From JAVJUS01 sp040220455 (lineage in GTDB: Bacteria; Pseudomonadota; Alphaproteobacteria; DSM-16000; Inquilinaceae), in contig JAVJUS010000059.1 in NCBI GenBank assembly GCA_040220455.1, positions 1 through 64,000 on the forward strand: a DNA stretch of 64,000 bases, read 5' to 3'. The notes beneath the pieces are model-generated. The model had not been told where the DNA came from. It did no database searches and was given only the letters and a program-made list of their open reading frames with translations. Shown in pieces: positions 44,726 through 54,194 of this stretch (the first letter of the stretch is position 1; each line of letters starts with the position of its first letter). The translations under genes were made by a program, and so were the position numbers.

Positions 44726-44748
44726 ATTATCAAATCGATTAGTATAAT
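44726..44748. promoter_or_regulatory. Inverted repeat ATTAT-N13-ATAAT, probable LysR-type binding site
   Basis: The arms ATTAT (44726-44730) and ATAAT (44744-44748) flank CAAATCGATTAGT within an AT-rich patch that stands out from the GC-rich surroundings. It lies between the divergent LysR gene and the six-gene catabolic operon, the usual place and shape (T-N11-A core) for LysR-type regulator binding. The right arm overlaps a possible upstream ATG of the LysR gene, favouring the downstream ATG as true start. Confidence 0.6.
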
Positions 44749-44758
44749 GCTTTATTCC

Positions 44759-45763
44759 ATGAAGCTGAATAATGTCAGCCTGAAGCAACTGCGCGTCTTC
44801 GTCGCCATCGCCGACCACGGCTCCTTCGTCGGCGCGGCGGAGGCGCTGGGCCTCTCCCAGCCGGCGCTGAGCCAGAGCATCCGCCAGCTCGAGGACTCGA
44901 TCGGCAGCCGGTTGTTCCTGCGCACAACGCGGCGGGTGCAGATCTCCAGCGTGGGCCTGAGCTTTCTGCCCCAGGCGCGCCACCTGCTGCGCCAGTTCGA
45001 CACGGCGATCGAGGATATCCGCGACATCGTCGCCCGGACCAAGGGCCGGGTCGTGGTCGCCTGCCTGCCCTCGGTCGCCTATCGCCTGCTGCCGCCGGTC
45101 ATCGCGCGCAACACCCGCATGTTCCCGGGCATCCAGGTGACGATCCACGACGCCAACCTGAAGGGCGTGGTCGACGAGGTCGTCTCGGGCAAGGCCGATT
45201 GCGCGATCGGCAGCATGCACACAGACGACCCGGAGCTGGAAAGCGTCAAGATCGCGCGGGACCGCATGCACGCGGTCATCCCGCGCGGCCATCCGCTCGA
45301 GGCCCGGGACCAGGTCCGATGGAAGGACCTGGCCGGCCATCCGTTCATCGCCATGACCGGCGACACCGGCATCCGCGAGCTGGTCGACAACGCCGTCCAG
45401 CAGCGCGACATCCGTCTGCAGGTCACGGCGGAGGTCTCCAACCTCGCCACCGTCACGGGCATGCTGGAGGAAGGCCTGGGCGTCTCCGCCCTGCCCGGCC
45501 TCGCCCTGCCGCGCGACGACAATCCGGCGATCACCCATCGCCCCCTGGTCGACCCGGTGATCGACCGGGTCATCCGGCTGATGTGGCGGCGCAGCGTCGG
45601 CCTGTCGCCGGCCGCGTCCTCGATCCTGTCTTCCTTGCGCGCCGGCGCCGCGGAAGACGCGCCCGCGCCGGCCGACGAACGGGTCACCTGGCTCGCCTCG
45701 CCCGCCGACGTTCCGGAGGCCGCCAGCCCCGGCCCGGCGGCCGGCGTCGCCACCGGATCGTAG
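44759..45763 (+). CDS. LysR-family transcriptional regulator
   Basis: This regulator of about 334 residues has an N-terminal winged helix-turn-helix (LKQLRVFVAIADHGSFVGAAEALGLSQPALSQSIRQLEDSIGSRLFLRTTRRVQISSVG) and an effector-binding periplasmic-binding-like domain (VVVACLPSVAYRLLPPVIARNTRMFPGIQVTIHD onward). The C-terminal 35 residues are Ala/Pro-rich and unconserved. ATG at 44759 is preferred over ATG 44747, which overlaps an inverted repeat. Neither has a strong ribosome site. It is divergent from the operon 44655-38634, which it most probably controls in response to a pathway intermediate. Confidence 0.92.
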   Translation: MKLNNVSLKQLRVFVAIADHGSFVGAAEALGLSQPALSQSIRQLEDSIGSRLFLRTTRRVQISSVGLSFLPQARHLLRQFDTAIEDIRDIVARTKGRVVVACLPSVAYRLLPPVIARNTRMFPGIQVTIHDANLKGVVDEVVSGKADCAIGSMHTDDPELESVKIARDRMHAVIPRGHPLEARDQVRWKDLAGHPFIAMTGDTGIRELVDNAVQQRDIRLQVTAEVSNLATVTGMLEEGLGVSALPGLALPRDDNPAITHRPLVDPVIDRVIRLMWRRSVGLSPAASSILSSLRAGAAEDAPAPADERVTWLASPADVPEAASPGPAAGVATGS

Positions 45764-45780
45764 GCGCGGACCCGGGCACC

Positions 45781-47010
45781 ATGGCATCGGAGACCGTCCT
45801 GCTGGTCGCGGCGCTGGCCGTCTTTCTCTACGGCCTCGTCTCCGCGGGCGTCGAAAAGCGCGACATCACACCGGCCATCGCGGCGCTGGCAGCGGGCGCG
45901 GCGATCGGCTTCGGGCTCGAGGCGGCGGGCGCGAGCACGGCGCCGGAACGCCGGGACCTCATGGACGGGGGCGGACTCGCGGTCCTCGCGGAGTTGGCGC
46001 TGGCGATCATCCTCTTCGTCGACGCGGCGAGCCTGCGCCTGCCCGCGCTCAGGCGGGAGGCTGCCGTGCCGGTGCGCCTGCTGGCCATCGGGCTGCCGCT
46101 CCTCGTGCTGGCGGGCTGGGCACTTGCCTGGTGGATGCTGGCGACGACCGGCGCGGTCGCCTTGATGCTCGCGCTGATCCTGGCGCCCACCGACGCGGCG
46201 CTGAGCCAGCCGATCTTCCAGGAGCGCGACACGCCGGCGGCCCTGCGCGACGGCATCAACGTCGAAAGCGGGCTCAACGACGGGCTTCTGCTGCCGATCT
46301 TCCTGGCTGTCGTCGCGGGGCTGGCGACTGGCGACGGGCTGTCCGGCCGGGGCTGGATCGTCGAGGCGGCGGCGGAGATCGCCATCGGCGCCGGCATCGG
46401 CGTCGCCGCCGGGTGGGCCGGCAGTCGGATCGCCGACCTCGCCGCCTCCAAGGGCCTTATGGAAGGCCGGTTCGAGGCGCTGGCCGGCGTCGCGCTCGCG
46501 ATCTCCCTCTACGCCGGAGCCGAGCTCGCCGGCGGCAACGGCTTCGTCGCCGCCTTCGTCGGGGGCCTGGCGGCGACATTCACCAGGGGCGACCTGGAGC
46601 GGCGGGTCGAGGACTACGGCGAGACGGAGTCGACCCTGCTGGCCATGCTCACCTTCCTCGCCTTCGGGGCGCTGGTGCTGCCGGTGGCGATCATGCACTG
46701 GGACTGGCGCGCGCTCGCCTACGCGGTAGCGAGCCTCGCCGTCCTTCGCCCCGTCGCGGTCTGGCTGGCGCTCGCCGGCTCCGGCCTGCCGATGGCGCAG
46801 AAGCTCTACGCCGGCTGGTTCGGGCCGAGGGGCATCGCGTCGGTGCTCTATGTCCTGATCGCGATCCGTACGCTGGGCTGGGAGCCCCATGGCGACCTCT
46901 TCGCGGTCGCCGCGCTGACCGTGACGCTGAGCGTCGTCGCTCACGGCCTTACGGCCCGCCCCCTGTCCCGCGCCCTCGCCCGCCGCGGCACGCCTCAGAA
47001 CCGGCCGTAG
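45781..47010 (+). CDS. CPA1-family Na+/H+ antiporter
   Basis: This 409-residue inner-membrane protein has about 11-12 hydrophobic segments. Family motifs: LILAPTDAALSQPIFQ (transport-site region), ALRDGINVESGLNDGLLLPIFLAVVAG, and the late QKLYAGWFGPRGIASVLYVLIAIRTLG. These match the cation:proton antiporter-1 group; a Na+(or K+)/H+ exchange role in pH and salt homeostasis is inferred. It begins 17 bp after the LysR stop with a weak ribosome site. Its last 16 bp overlap the tail of the convergent RraA-like gene. Confidence 0.88.
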   Translation: MASETVLLVAALAVFLYGLVSAGVEKRDITPAIAALAAGAAIGFGLEAAGASTAPERRDLMDGGGLAVLAELALAIILFVDAASLRLPALRREAAVPVRLLAIGLPLLVLAGWALAWWMLATTGAVALMLALILAPTDAALSQPIFQERDTPAALRDGINVESGLNDGLLLPIFLAVVAGLATGDGLSGRGWIVEAAAEIAIGAGIGVAAGWAGSRIADLAASKGLMEGRFEALAGVALAISLYAGAELAGGNGFVAAFVGGLAATFTRGDLERRVEDYGETESTLLAMLTFLAFGALVLPVAIMHWDWRALAYAVASLAVLRPVAVWLALAGSGLPMAQKLYAGWFGPRGIASVLYVLIAIRTLGWEPHGDLFAVAALTVTLSVVAHGLTARPLSRALARRGTPQNRP

Positions 47011-47657
47011 CGCCGGTAGGCGTCCTCCGGGGAGACGCCGTCGAGGATGGCGGTGCGCACCCGGTTCTCCGTCGCCATCACGGCCTCGACCTCGGCGACC
47101 ACCTCCGCGGCGTTCGCGCCCGGGATCACGACGCCTCCGTCGCGGTCGGCGATCAGGAAGTCGCCGGGCGCCACCCGCGTGTCGCCCAGCACGACCGGCT
47201 CGTCATAGGCGTCCGGCGACCAGACGCCAACGATGTCACGCGGGGTCAGCCCGTCGCAGAAGACCGGAAAGCCGAGGCGCAGGATGAAGTCCGCGTCCCG
47301 GCACGCCCCGTCGGTGACATAGCCGCGCACGCCGCGGTGATGCAGCGTCTCCGCGCTCAGCTCGCCCATCAGGGCCAGGTCGTCGACATTGCCCCGGCAC
47401 ACGACCACCGATCCGGCGGGCGCGCGGCTCAGGAACCCGGTCCAGGCGAGCAGGCTCTCGTCGTCCGAAAGGCCGGACTTGCGGCTGCCCTCCATGGTGA
47501 AGACGGGCCCGGCAAGCGTGCGGGCGGGGTCGAGCGGCCGGATCGCCGGGGGCAGGATGCCGTCGGTGATCCCCCGCTCGCGCAGGGCGTCGAAGACCGC
47601 GCCGGAATAGCATCGCGCCAGGCGCTCGGCGAGCGCGTCGGCGTCGACCGGGCTCAT
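46995..47657 (-). CDS. RraA-family (HMG/CHA aldolase-like) protein
   Basis: This 220-residue protein has the RraA fold with the conserved segment GVRGYVTDGACRDADFIL (Asp and Arg of the metal/pyruvate site), the preceding MGELSAETLHHRG and the VVLGDTRVAPGDFLIADRDGGVVIPGANAAEVV block. RraA relatives of this length are either the RNase E regulator or, in catabolic operons, class II 4-hydroxy-4-methyl-2-oxoglutarate-type aldolases or oxaloacetate decarboxylases. Here an aldolase role is more likely, because the gene overlaps by 4 bp the PanB-like gene at the end of a long sugar-type operon. It ends inside the convergent antiporter gene. Confidence 0.87.
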   Translation of the reverse strand: MSPVDADALAERLARCYSGAVFDALRERGITDGILPPAIRPLDPARTLAGPVFTMEGSRKSGLSDDESLLAWTGFLSRAPAGSVVVCRGNVDDLALMGELSAETLHHRGVRGYVTDGACRDADFILRLGFPVFCDGLTPRDIVGVWSPDAYDEPVVLGDTRVAPGDFLIADRDGGVVIPGANAAEVVAEVEAVMATENRVRTAILDGVSPEDAYRRYGRF

Positions 47658-48451
47658 GCCTTCTCCAGCCGGTCGAGGAAGCTCTCGAACTCGGAGTCCG
47701 CGATATCGACCAGGTGCTTGCGCTCGGGATAGGCGCCGCTGTCAACGTCCTTGCGGAACTCGGTGAAGGCGGCGACGCGCTCTTCCTGCAGGCGCGCGTA
47801 CTCCGCCATGAAGTCGCGATAGACCTTGGCGTGGCGCGGATAATGGCCGTCATGGCTGCCGAGCACGTCCTGGGCGAACAGGTACTGGGCGTCGCAGCCC
47901 GTGCCCGCGCCCATGGAGACCAGGAACAGAGAGGTGCGCTTGGAGATCTCCGCCGCCACCCGGTCGGGCACGACCTCGATCTCGGCGCAGAAGGCGCCGG
48001 CGTTCTCCAGCTCCTTGACCTGGCGGAAGACCTGCATCGCCGTCTCCGCGGTCTTGCCGACGGCGCGGAAGCCGCCGGTCCAGGTGTTCCTCGCCGGGAT
48101 CAGGCCGACATGGCCGCAGACCGGAATGCCCTCCGCCGCCATGCGGGAGATCGTGTCCAGGCTGGCCGCGCAATAGAAGGAATCGCCGCCGACCTCCATC
48201 GCCCGGAAGGCGGCGCGCAGGTAGTCCTCCGCCGTCGCCAGCTTGCCGTAGAGCAGGCCGACCTGGACGAAGCACGAGCCGGCCGCGGCGCGCATCTCCG
48301 ACGTCCAGATCGGGTCGATGATGGAGAGCATGTCGATGCCCGCCGCGTCGGAGGCCGCCGCCTCCCACGTGTCATTGACGTAGAGCATCGTGAGCTGCTT
48401 CCGGCCCTTGGTCGCCAGGACGTCGGCGACGGTGCGGCGCTTTGCCGGCAT
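47654..48451 (-). CDS. PanB-like ketopantoate hydroxymethyltransferase-family aldolase
   Basis: This 265-residue member of the PanB barrel family is recognised by GIPVCGHVGLIPARNTWTGGF, AFCAEIEVVPDRVAAEISKRT and SMGAGTGCDAQYLFAQDVLGSH. True PanB has VGDSLGM near residue 45 as a metal-binding Asp, whereas here the corresponding place reads MLSIIDPIW, and the GIGAG motif reads SMGAG. It is therefore a divergent paralogue, probably a class II aldolase acting on another 2-keto acid, not pantothenate synthesis; no panC is adjacent. It belongs to the MocD/MocE operon. Its stop overlaps the RraA-like start. Confidence 0.8.
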   Translation of the reverse strand: MPAKRRTVADVLATKGRKQLTMLYVNDTWEAAASDAAGIDMLSIIDPIWTSEMRAAAGSCFVQVGLLYGKLATAEDYLRAAFRAMEVGGDSFYCAASLDTISRMAAEGIPVCGHVGLIPARNTWTGGFRAVGKTAETAMQVFRQVKELENAGAFCAEIEVVPDRVAAEISKRTSLFLVSMGAGTGCDAQYLFAQDVLGSHDGHYPRHAKVYRDFMAEYARLQEERVAAFTEFRKDVDSGAYPERKHLVDIADSEFESFLDRLEKA

Positions 48452-48485
48452 GATCCCGGTCTCCCCCTCGTTCGCGCCGGCGGTG

Positions 48486-49715
48486 TCAGCCCGCCAGCAG
48501 TTTCTTGAGCCCGACCGACGGATCGGCGAGCCGCTCGCGCGCCGGCGCGGCGCGCCGGGCGATCATCATCTCCGCCAGGCGGATATCCTTGGCGACCGCG
48601 TTGCCCGGGCCGATGGCCGACGCCGCCAGGACGCGCCCGTCCCCGGCCACGCGGAACCGGATCGCCACGCCGTCCTCGCGCTCGCGCACCACGGTTGCGG
48701 CGCCCGCATCGGGCAGGCCGGCGATCTGCATCGTCATGTCCACCTGGTCGGACCAGAACCAGGGCACGGCCTCGTGCTCGACGGCCTGGCCCGCCATCGC
48801 CCGCGCCGCGGTCTCGGCCGCGTCCTGCGCGCCGCGCCAGGCCTCCAGCCGGATGCGCCGGCCGTCATAGAGCGGATGCGGGAAGGAGGCGCAGTCGCCG
48901 GCGGCGAAGATCGCCGGGTCCGAAGAGCGCATGGCGCCGTCGACGGCGACGCCGTTGTCGATGGCGAGGCCCGCGGCCTCCGCGAGCTCGGTGTTCGGCA
49001 CCGCGCCGATGCCGGCGATCACGGTGTCGGCCTCCAGCGCCGGGCCGTCGGCGAGGACGACGCGGCAGCCGGCCTCCCCGCCCTCGATGCGCTCGATCGT
49101 CACGCCGCAGCGGATCTCGACGCCCGCCTCGGCATGGCGCCCGGCGACGATGGCGGCGATCTCCTCCGGCACGATGCGGCCGAGGATCCGCGGCGCGGCC
49201 TCCAGCACCGTGACCCGGGCGCCCCGGGCGGCCGCGCTGGCGGCGAGCTCCAGCCCGATGAAGCCGCCGCCGACCAGGACGACCCGCGCGCCGGACGCCA
49301 GTCGTTTCCGCAGGGCCGCGGCATCGTCGAAGCTGCGCAGCAGCCGGGCGTTCTCCCCGCCCGGACAGGGCAACGGCCGGGCCCGCGCCCCGGTCGCGAG
49401 CAGCAGCGCGTCGTAGCCGATGGTCTGCCCGTCGGACAGCGTTACGCGCCGCGCCTCCCGGTCGATGCCGGTCGCCCGCACGCCGGAAAGGAACGTCACG
49501 CCGTCGGCGGCCAGGCCGTCGGCGTCGCGGATGGTGCGCGGCGCGGGCTCGTCCTCGCCGGTCAGCGCCTCCTTGGACAGGGGCGGACGCTCGTAGGGAG
49601 CGCGCCCCTCCTCCCCGACCAGCGTGATCGGCCCGTCATGACCCGCCTCGCGCAGCTCGGCCACGGCGCGGGCCCCGGCCTCGCCGGCGCCGACGACGAC
49701 GGCCGCCGCGCTCAC
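48486..49715 (-). CDS. Ferredoxin reductase (FAD-dependent, MocF-like)
   Basis: This 409-residue NAD(P)H:ferredoxin reductase has two dinucleotide-binding folds: FAD site VVVGAGEAGARAVAELREAGH at the N-terminus and NAD site ARVVLVGGGFIGLELAASAAARG (about residues 145-167). It also has the YERPPLSKEAL, LLLATGARARPLP and AIFAAGDCASFPHPLYDGRRIRLEAWRGAQDAA blocks of the rubredoxin/ferredoxin reductase group. GTG start at 49715. The next gene upstream encodes a Rieske ferredoxin, so electrons should pass from NAD(P)H through this protein and the ferredoxin to the desaturase-like oxygenase. Confidence 0.9.
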   Translation of the reverse strand: MSAAAVVVGAGEAGARAVAELREAGHDGPITLVGEEGRAPYERPPLSKEALTGEDEPAPRTIRDADGLAADGVTFLSGVRATGIDREARRVTLSDGQTIGYDALLLATGARARPLPCPGGENARLLRSFDDAAALRKRLASGARVVLVGGGFIGLELAASAAARGARVTVLEAAPRILGRIVPEEIAAIVAGRHAEAGVEIRCGVTIERIEGGEAGCRVVLADGPALEADTVIAGIGAVPNTELAEAAGLAIDNGVAVDGAMRSSDPAIFAAGDCASFPHPLYDGRRIRLEAWRGAQDAAETAARAMAGQAVEHEAVPWFWSDQVDMTMQIAGLPDAGAATVVREREDGVAIRFRVAGDGRVLAASAIGPGNAVAKDIRLAEMMIARRAAPARERLADPSVGLKKLLAG

Positions 49716-49749
49716 GGCGCGCTCCGATCTCGACCGCTCGCCATGCCGC

Positions 49750-50067
49750 TCAGTCGGGCTTGAGGTAGACGGTGCCGTCCTCGACCTTGACCGGATAGGT
49801 CTTGAGGTCGACGCAGACCGGCGCCTTCAGCGCGGCGCCGGTCTTGTAGTCGAAGCGGCCGTTGTGCTTCGGGCACTCGATCACGTCGCCCATGACGAGG
49901 CCGTCGGCCAGATGGACCTGCTCGTGAGTGCACAGGCCGTCGGTGGCGTGGAAGGTGTCGTCCTCGCTGCGATAGACGGCGAAGGTCCGGCCGTCGTGAT
50001 CGAAGCGGACGACATCCTCCTCGTCGATCTCGTCGGTCGCGCAGACCGCGATCCACTCGGTGCTCAA
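49750..50067 (-). CDS. mocE: MocE-family Rieske [2Fe-2S] ferredoxin
   Basis: This 105-residue soluble ferredoxin has Rieske cluster ligands in CTHEQVHL (Cys46-x-His48) and CPKHNGRF (Cys65-x2-His68). The pattern and length match the MocE ferredoxins associated with rhizopine catabolism. The start codon appears to be TTG at 50067, with GGGGAG upstream. It lies between the desaturase-like and ferredoxin reductase genes with gaps of 44 and 34 bp, so the three form an electron-transfer chain to a di-iron oxygenase. Confidence 0.9.
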   Translation of the reverse strand: MSTEWIAVCATDEIDEEDVVRFDHDGRTFAVYRSEDDTFHATDGLCTHEQVHLADGLVMGDVIECPKHNGRFDYKTGAALKAPVCVDLKTYPVKVEDGTVYLKPD

Positions 50068-50111
50068 GACGACGCTCCCCTCCCCGCGTCGGTGACCGGT
50101 CGCGGCCGCCG

Positions 50112-51200
50112 CTACTGGGCGGCCGCGGGCGTGACCTCGTGAAGCTCCGGCCGGAACGGCTTGGCGCCCGGCGGCAGCTCCCGCTTGTAGTAGAAGCCCG
50201 GGTTCTTCCGCTGGCGGAACAGCGCGGTGATGATTTCCCGATAAGCCTGGAACGTATTCTTGTACGGTTCCGGTAGATCCTTCTTGATCTCCTTATGGAG
50301 TTCAGGAAGGTTGTAGTACGGCACCATCGGGTACATGTGGTGCTCGATGTGATAGTTCATGTTCAGATACATGAACCGAAGGATCGGGTTCATGTAGATG
50401 GTGCGGGTATTGAGCCGGTGGTCGAGCACGTCCTCGGCCAGGCCGGTGTGTTGGGTCAGGCCCGTGTACATGACCAGCCAGCCGCCATAGATCGTCGGCA
50501 GGCCGACATACATCAGCGGCAGCCAGGACTGGAGGAAGAGCGCCAGCGCGATCACCGCGGCGTAGATCGCCACCCAGATCCGGGCGACGAGGAAGACCTT
50601 CGACCACTCCGATTTCGGGATGAAGGTCTCCTGGTCCGCGGTCAGCTTGCCCCGCGCGTGCAGCGCCGTCTGCTTGATCGCGTTCCAGACGTTGGGCAGG
50701 GCCAGGAAGTTGAGCGCGATCTCCCAGTTCTTGGGCGGGCGCATGGCGATGATCTCGGGGTCGCGCCCGACGATGATCGTGTCGGTGTGGTGGCGCGCGT
50801 GGCTCCAGCGCCAGACCTCCGGGTTGCGCATGATCATGAAGCAGGCGACCTGGTAGACGACCTCGTTGAGCCACGAGGTCTTGAAGGCCGTGCCGTGCCC
50901 GCATTCGTGCCAGCGCGAATCCGACGAGGAGCCGTACAGCACGCCGTACACGATGAAGAACGGCACGGCGAGCCAGGTGCCCCAGAAATAGCCGCCCAGA
51001 GCGCCCGAGCCGACGATCAGGGTCACCCAGATCGCCAGGTCGCGTAGGGCCGGCCCGTCGCGCCGGCGCATGAGCTCCTTCAGGCGCTTGCGCGGAATGT
51101 CGGGGTGATACCACTCCGCAGCGGCAAGCCCCCGTTCGACCGACCGCTCCCCCTCGGGCCCGGTTAGGCTGTAGTCGCGGCGCGTAAGTGCCACCGTCAT
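50112..51200 (-). CDS. mocD: MocD-like membrane di-iron fatty-acid-desaturase-family oxygenase
   Basis: This 362-residue integral membrane oxygenase has three His boxes typical of desaturases/hydroxylases: HECGH (about residue 93), HARHH (about 130) and HIEHH (about 281), plus several hydrophobic segments. I chose ATG at 51200, with GAGGAGGCAGG ideally placed. In rhizobia the combination MocD-MocE-MocF is needed for degradation of the rhizopine 3-O-methyl-scyllo-inosamine, where it is thought to remove the methyl group. The same combination here, within a sugar-transport operon, suggests oxidation or O-demethylation of a polar small molecule rather than lipid desaturation. Confidence 0.85.
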   Translation of the reverse strand: MTVALTRRDYSLTGPEGERSVERGLAAAEWYHPDIPRKRLKELMRRRDGPALRDLAIWVTLIVGSGALGGYFWGTWLAVPFFIVYGVLYGSSSDSRWHECGHGTAFKTSWLNEVVYQVACFMIMRNPEVWRWSHARHHTDTIIVGRDPEIIAMRPPKNWEIALNFLALPNVWNAIKQTALHARGKLTADQETFIPKSEWSKVFLVARIWVAIYAAVIALALFLQSWLPLMYVGLPTIYGGWLVMYTGLTQHTGLAEDVLDHRLNTRTIYMNPILRFMYLNMNYHIEHHMYPMVPYYNLPELHKEIKKDLPEPYKNTFQAYREIITALFRQRKNPGFYYKRELPPGAKPFRPELHEVTPAAAQ

Positions 51201-51259
51201 GGTCCTGCCTCCTCGCCGGTCGCTCCGCGCGTCCCCTCCCCGAAGCGATCCGTCAGACA

Positions 51260-52045
<786 letters not shown>

Positions 52046-52081
52046 CGCATCGGCTCCGTCATGATCCGGCTCGCGGGGGCG

Positions 52082-53113
52082 TCAGCTCCGTGGCCGCAGC
52101 ACCTGGTTGGAGATGGCCGCCAGGACGATCAGGCCGCCGACGAACATGTCGAAGTAGAAGCCGGGCGCGCGCAGCAGCAGGAGGATGTCCTGGATCGTGT
52201 AGATCAGCGCCGTGCCGAGCACGACGCCGATGATCGATCCGCGCCCGCCCATCAGCGCCGCGCCGCCGATCACGCAGGCGGCGATCGCCTCGAGCTCGAG
52301 GCCGAGGCCGCCGCCGGGCTGGACGCTGCCGACGCGGGTCATGGCGATGACGCCGGAGAACGCGGCGCAGCCGCCCACGATGGCGAAGGCGATCAGCTTG
52401 ACCTTGGTCGGATTGATGCCGATGGCGATCGCCGACTGTTTGTTGCCGCCGACCGCGAAGAAGTGGTTGCCCAGCTTGTGGTGGTGCAGGATGAAGTAGA
52501 AGACTACGGCCAGGATGATGAACCAGATGAAGCTGGCGTCGACCAGGCCGAACTCGGCGCCGAAAATGGCCTCGAAGGAATCGTCCGGACGGAAGCGCAC
52601 CGAGCTGGCGCCGTTGTAGAGCAGCGTCGCGCCTTTCCAGACCAGCATCGCGCCCAGCGTCACGATGAAGGACGGTATCGCGAAGCGTATGGCGATGGTG
52701 CCGTGGAGAATGCCCGCCGCGACGCCGATGGCGATGCCGATGAACATCGCGATGAAGGGGGAGATCCCCTCCCCGCCGCCGGGTCCCGGAACGTCCGCCG
52801 CCAGCGTCGCGACGACGATTCCCGCGAAGGTGTAGATCGTGCCGACCGAGAGGTCGAATTCGCCGGCGATCATCAGGATGCCCACGCCCAGGGCCATGAT
52901 TCCCAGCGGGGCGATCGACTTCAGCAGGACCCGGATATTGGCCTCGGAGAGGTACCGGAAGTCGTCCGGGAACAGCAGGCCGCCGATGATGCAGCAGATC
53001 TGCACGACGATGAAGAGCGTGACGATGGCGCCTTCGGGGCGCCGGCGGAGGCGGCCGATCAGCCCGTGGGGGACGGGCGGCCTAACCGCGACGGCTTCGA
53101 CTTGCTGGGTCAT
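52082..53113 (-). CDS. CUT2-type sugar ABC transporter permease
   Basis: This 343-residue inner-membrane permease of the RbsC/FrcB family has about eight to ten hydrophobic segments. It contains GVGILMIAGEFDLSVGTIYTFAGIVVATLAA, GILHGTIAIRFAIPSFIVTLGAMLVWKG, FFAVGGNKQSAIAIGINPTKVKLIAFAIVG and LEAIAACVIGGAALMGGRGSIIGVVLG. The ATG at 53113 removes an unconserved Pro/Arg-rich upstream stretch. It imports the substrate captured by the binding protein upstream. It lies in a run of eight co-oriented genes from 54194 to 46995. Confidence 0.92.
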   Translation of the reverse strand: MTQQVEAVAVRPPVPHGLIGRLRRRPEGAIVTLFIVVQICCIIGGLLFPDDFRYLSEANIRVLLKSIAPLGIMALGVGILMIAGEFDLSVGTIYTFAGIVVATLAADVPGPGGGEGISPFIAMFIGIAIGVAAGILHGTIAIRFAIPSFIVTLGAMLVWKGATLLYNGASSVRFRPDDSFEAIFGAEFGLVDASFIWFIILAVVFYFILHHHKLGNHFFAVGGNKQSAIAIGINPTKVKLIAFAIVGGCAAFSGVIAMTRVGSVQPGGGLGLELEAIAACVIGGAALMGGRGSIIGVVLGTALIYTIQDILLLLRAPGFYFDMFVGGLIVLAAISNQVLRPRS

Positions 53114-53213
53114 GACTCGCTCGGGCGCTGGGGAACCGGGCGGGCCGGACGCGGGCGGTCTGGCCGACCCCGCGCCCGGCCCGTCGCCGGGCCGGACGTT
53201 TGAGGGACGGCGA

Positions 53214-54194
53214 TCAGCGAGTGATGCCGGCCCACTCCTCGGCCGTCTCGACATTCGTGGAGTCGAGCAGGCCCGATCCACCGGTGTTCATGTCGGACGG
53301 GAAGTGGCCGTACTTGGCCATCAGCGCGAGCTGGGTGACCGCGTAGTAGCCCTGGCTGTAGGGCTGCTGGTCGACCGTCGCCGTCATCGTGCCGTCCTTG
53401 ATGGCGTCGATGATCTCCGGCGTGACGTCGAACCCGCCGGTCGGGATATCGAGCCCGGCCTCGTTGGCGGCGCGCACCGCGACGCTGGTCGGCGAGGAGC
53501 CGAGCCCGATGATCGCCACCGTCTCCGGATGGCCGATCAGGTACTGGGTCATGATGTTGAGCGCCTCGGAATGGTCGGAGCCGGTGCCGAGCAGCTCGGT
53601 CGTCGCGCCGACCTCCTCCATCGCCATGGCCACGCCCTCGTGACGGTAGACGGCATAGACCGCCTCGGGGAACTCGACCGGCGTGAAGACCAGGTCGCCC
53701 TCGCCGATGCCGTGCTCCTCGATCATCCGCTGGCCGATCGCGTAGCCGGTCTCGACGAAGTCCTGGCCGATATAGGCGAGCCGGCAGGTGCCGTCGGCGC
53801 CCTGGGAGTCGTCGATGTTGTGCGCGACGACCGGGATGCCGGCCTCCATCGCGGCGCAGACGGCCTCGTCGAACGCCTCGTCGTCCCAGATCGACACCGC
53901 GATTCCGTCGACCTCGTTGGCGATCGACGTCTCGATGATGTTGTTCTGGGTGACGGTGTCGCCGTCGCCGAACTGGATGTCGAGGTTGATGCCCTGCTGC
54001 GCGGCGGCGTCGCGCGCGCCGTTGATCGAGGGCACGAAGAACTCGACGTCCTCCGCCGTCCAGACGATGAAGGTGATGTCGATGCCCGACCAGTCGTAGT
54101 CGGAATCGGCCGCCGAGGCGGGCATCGCCGCGCCGGCCATCAGGCCGGCCGACAGGACGGCGGCACAGACGAACTTCGGAACATTCATTCTCAT
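53214..54194 (-). CDS. Periplasmic sugar-binding protein (RbsB/MocB-like)
   Basis: This 326-residue protein has a signal peptide (MRMNVPKFVCAAVLSAGLMAGAAMPASA) and a type I periplasmic binding fold: VPSINGARDAAAQQGINLDIQFGDG, ETSIANEVDGIAVSIWD, GIPVVAHNIDD, LAYIGQDFVETGYAIGQRM and GGFDVTPEIIDAIKDGTMTATVDQQPYSQGYYAV. Family relatives bind ribose, inositols, rhizopine or other cyclitols. Trp, Asp and Arg positions could contact a ring but do not name it. GGGAGGGGA precedes the ATG. First gene of the transport/MocDE operon. Confidence 0.92.
   Translation of the reverse strand: MRMNVPKFVCAAVLSAGLMAGAAMPASAADSDYDWSGIDITFIVWTAEDVEFFVPSINGARDAAAQQGINLDIQFGDGDTVTQNNIIETSIANEVDGIAVSIWDDEAFDEAVCAAMEAGIPVVAHNIDDSQGADGTCRLAYIGQDFVETGYAIGQRMIEEHGIGEGDLVFTPVEFPEAVYAVYRHEGVAMAMEEVGATTELLGTGSDHSEALNIMTQYLIGHPETVAIIGLGSSPTSVAVRAANEAGLDIPTGGFDVTPEIIDAIKDGTMTATVDQQPYSQGYYAVTQLALMAKYGHFPSDMNTGGSGLLDSTNVETAEEWAGITR

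Noticed and set aside
47654..48451. Assignment of the PanB-family gene as the pantothenate biosynthesis enzyme
   Set aside because: Key PanB motifs are altered and the gene is embedded in a catabolic operon without panC, so I describe it only as PanB-like.
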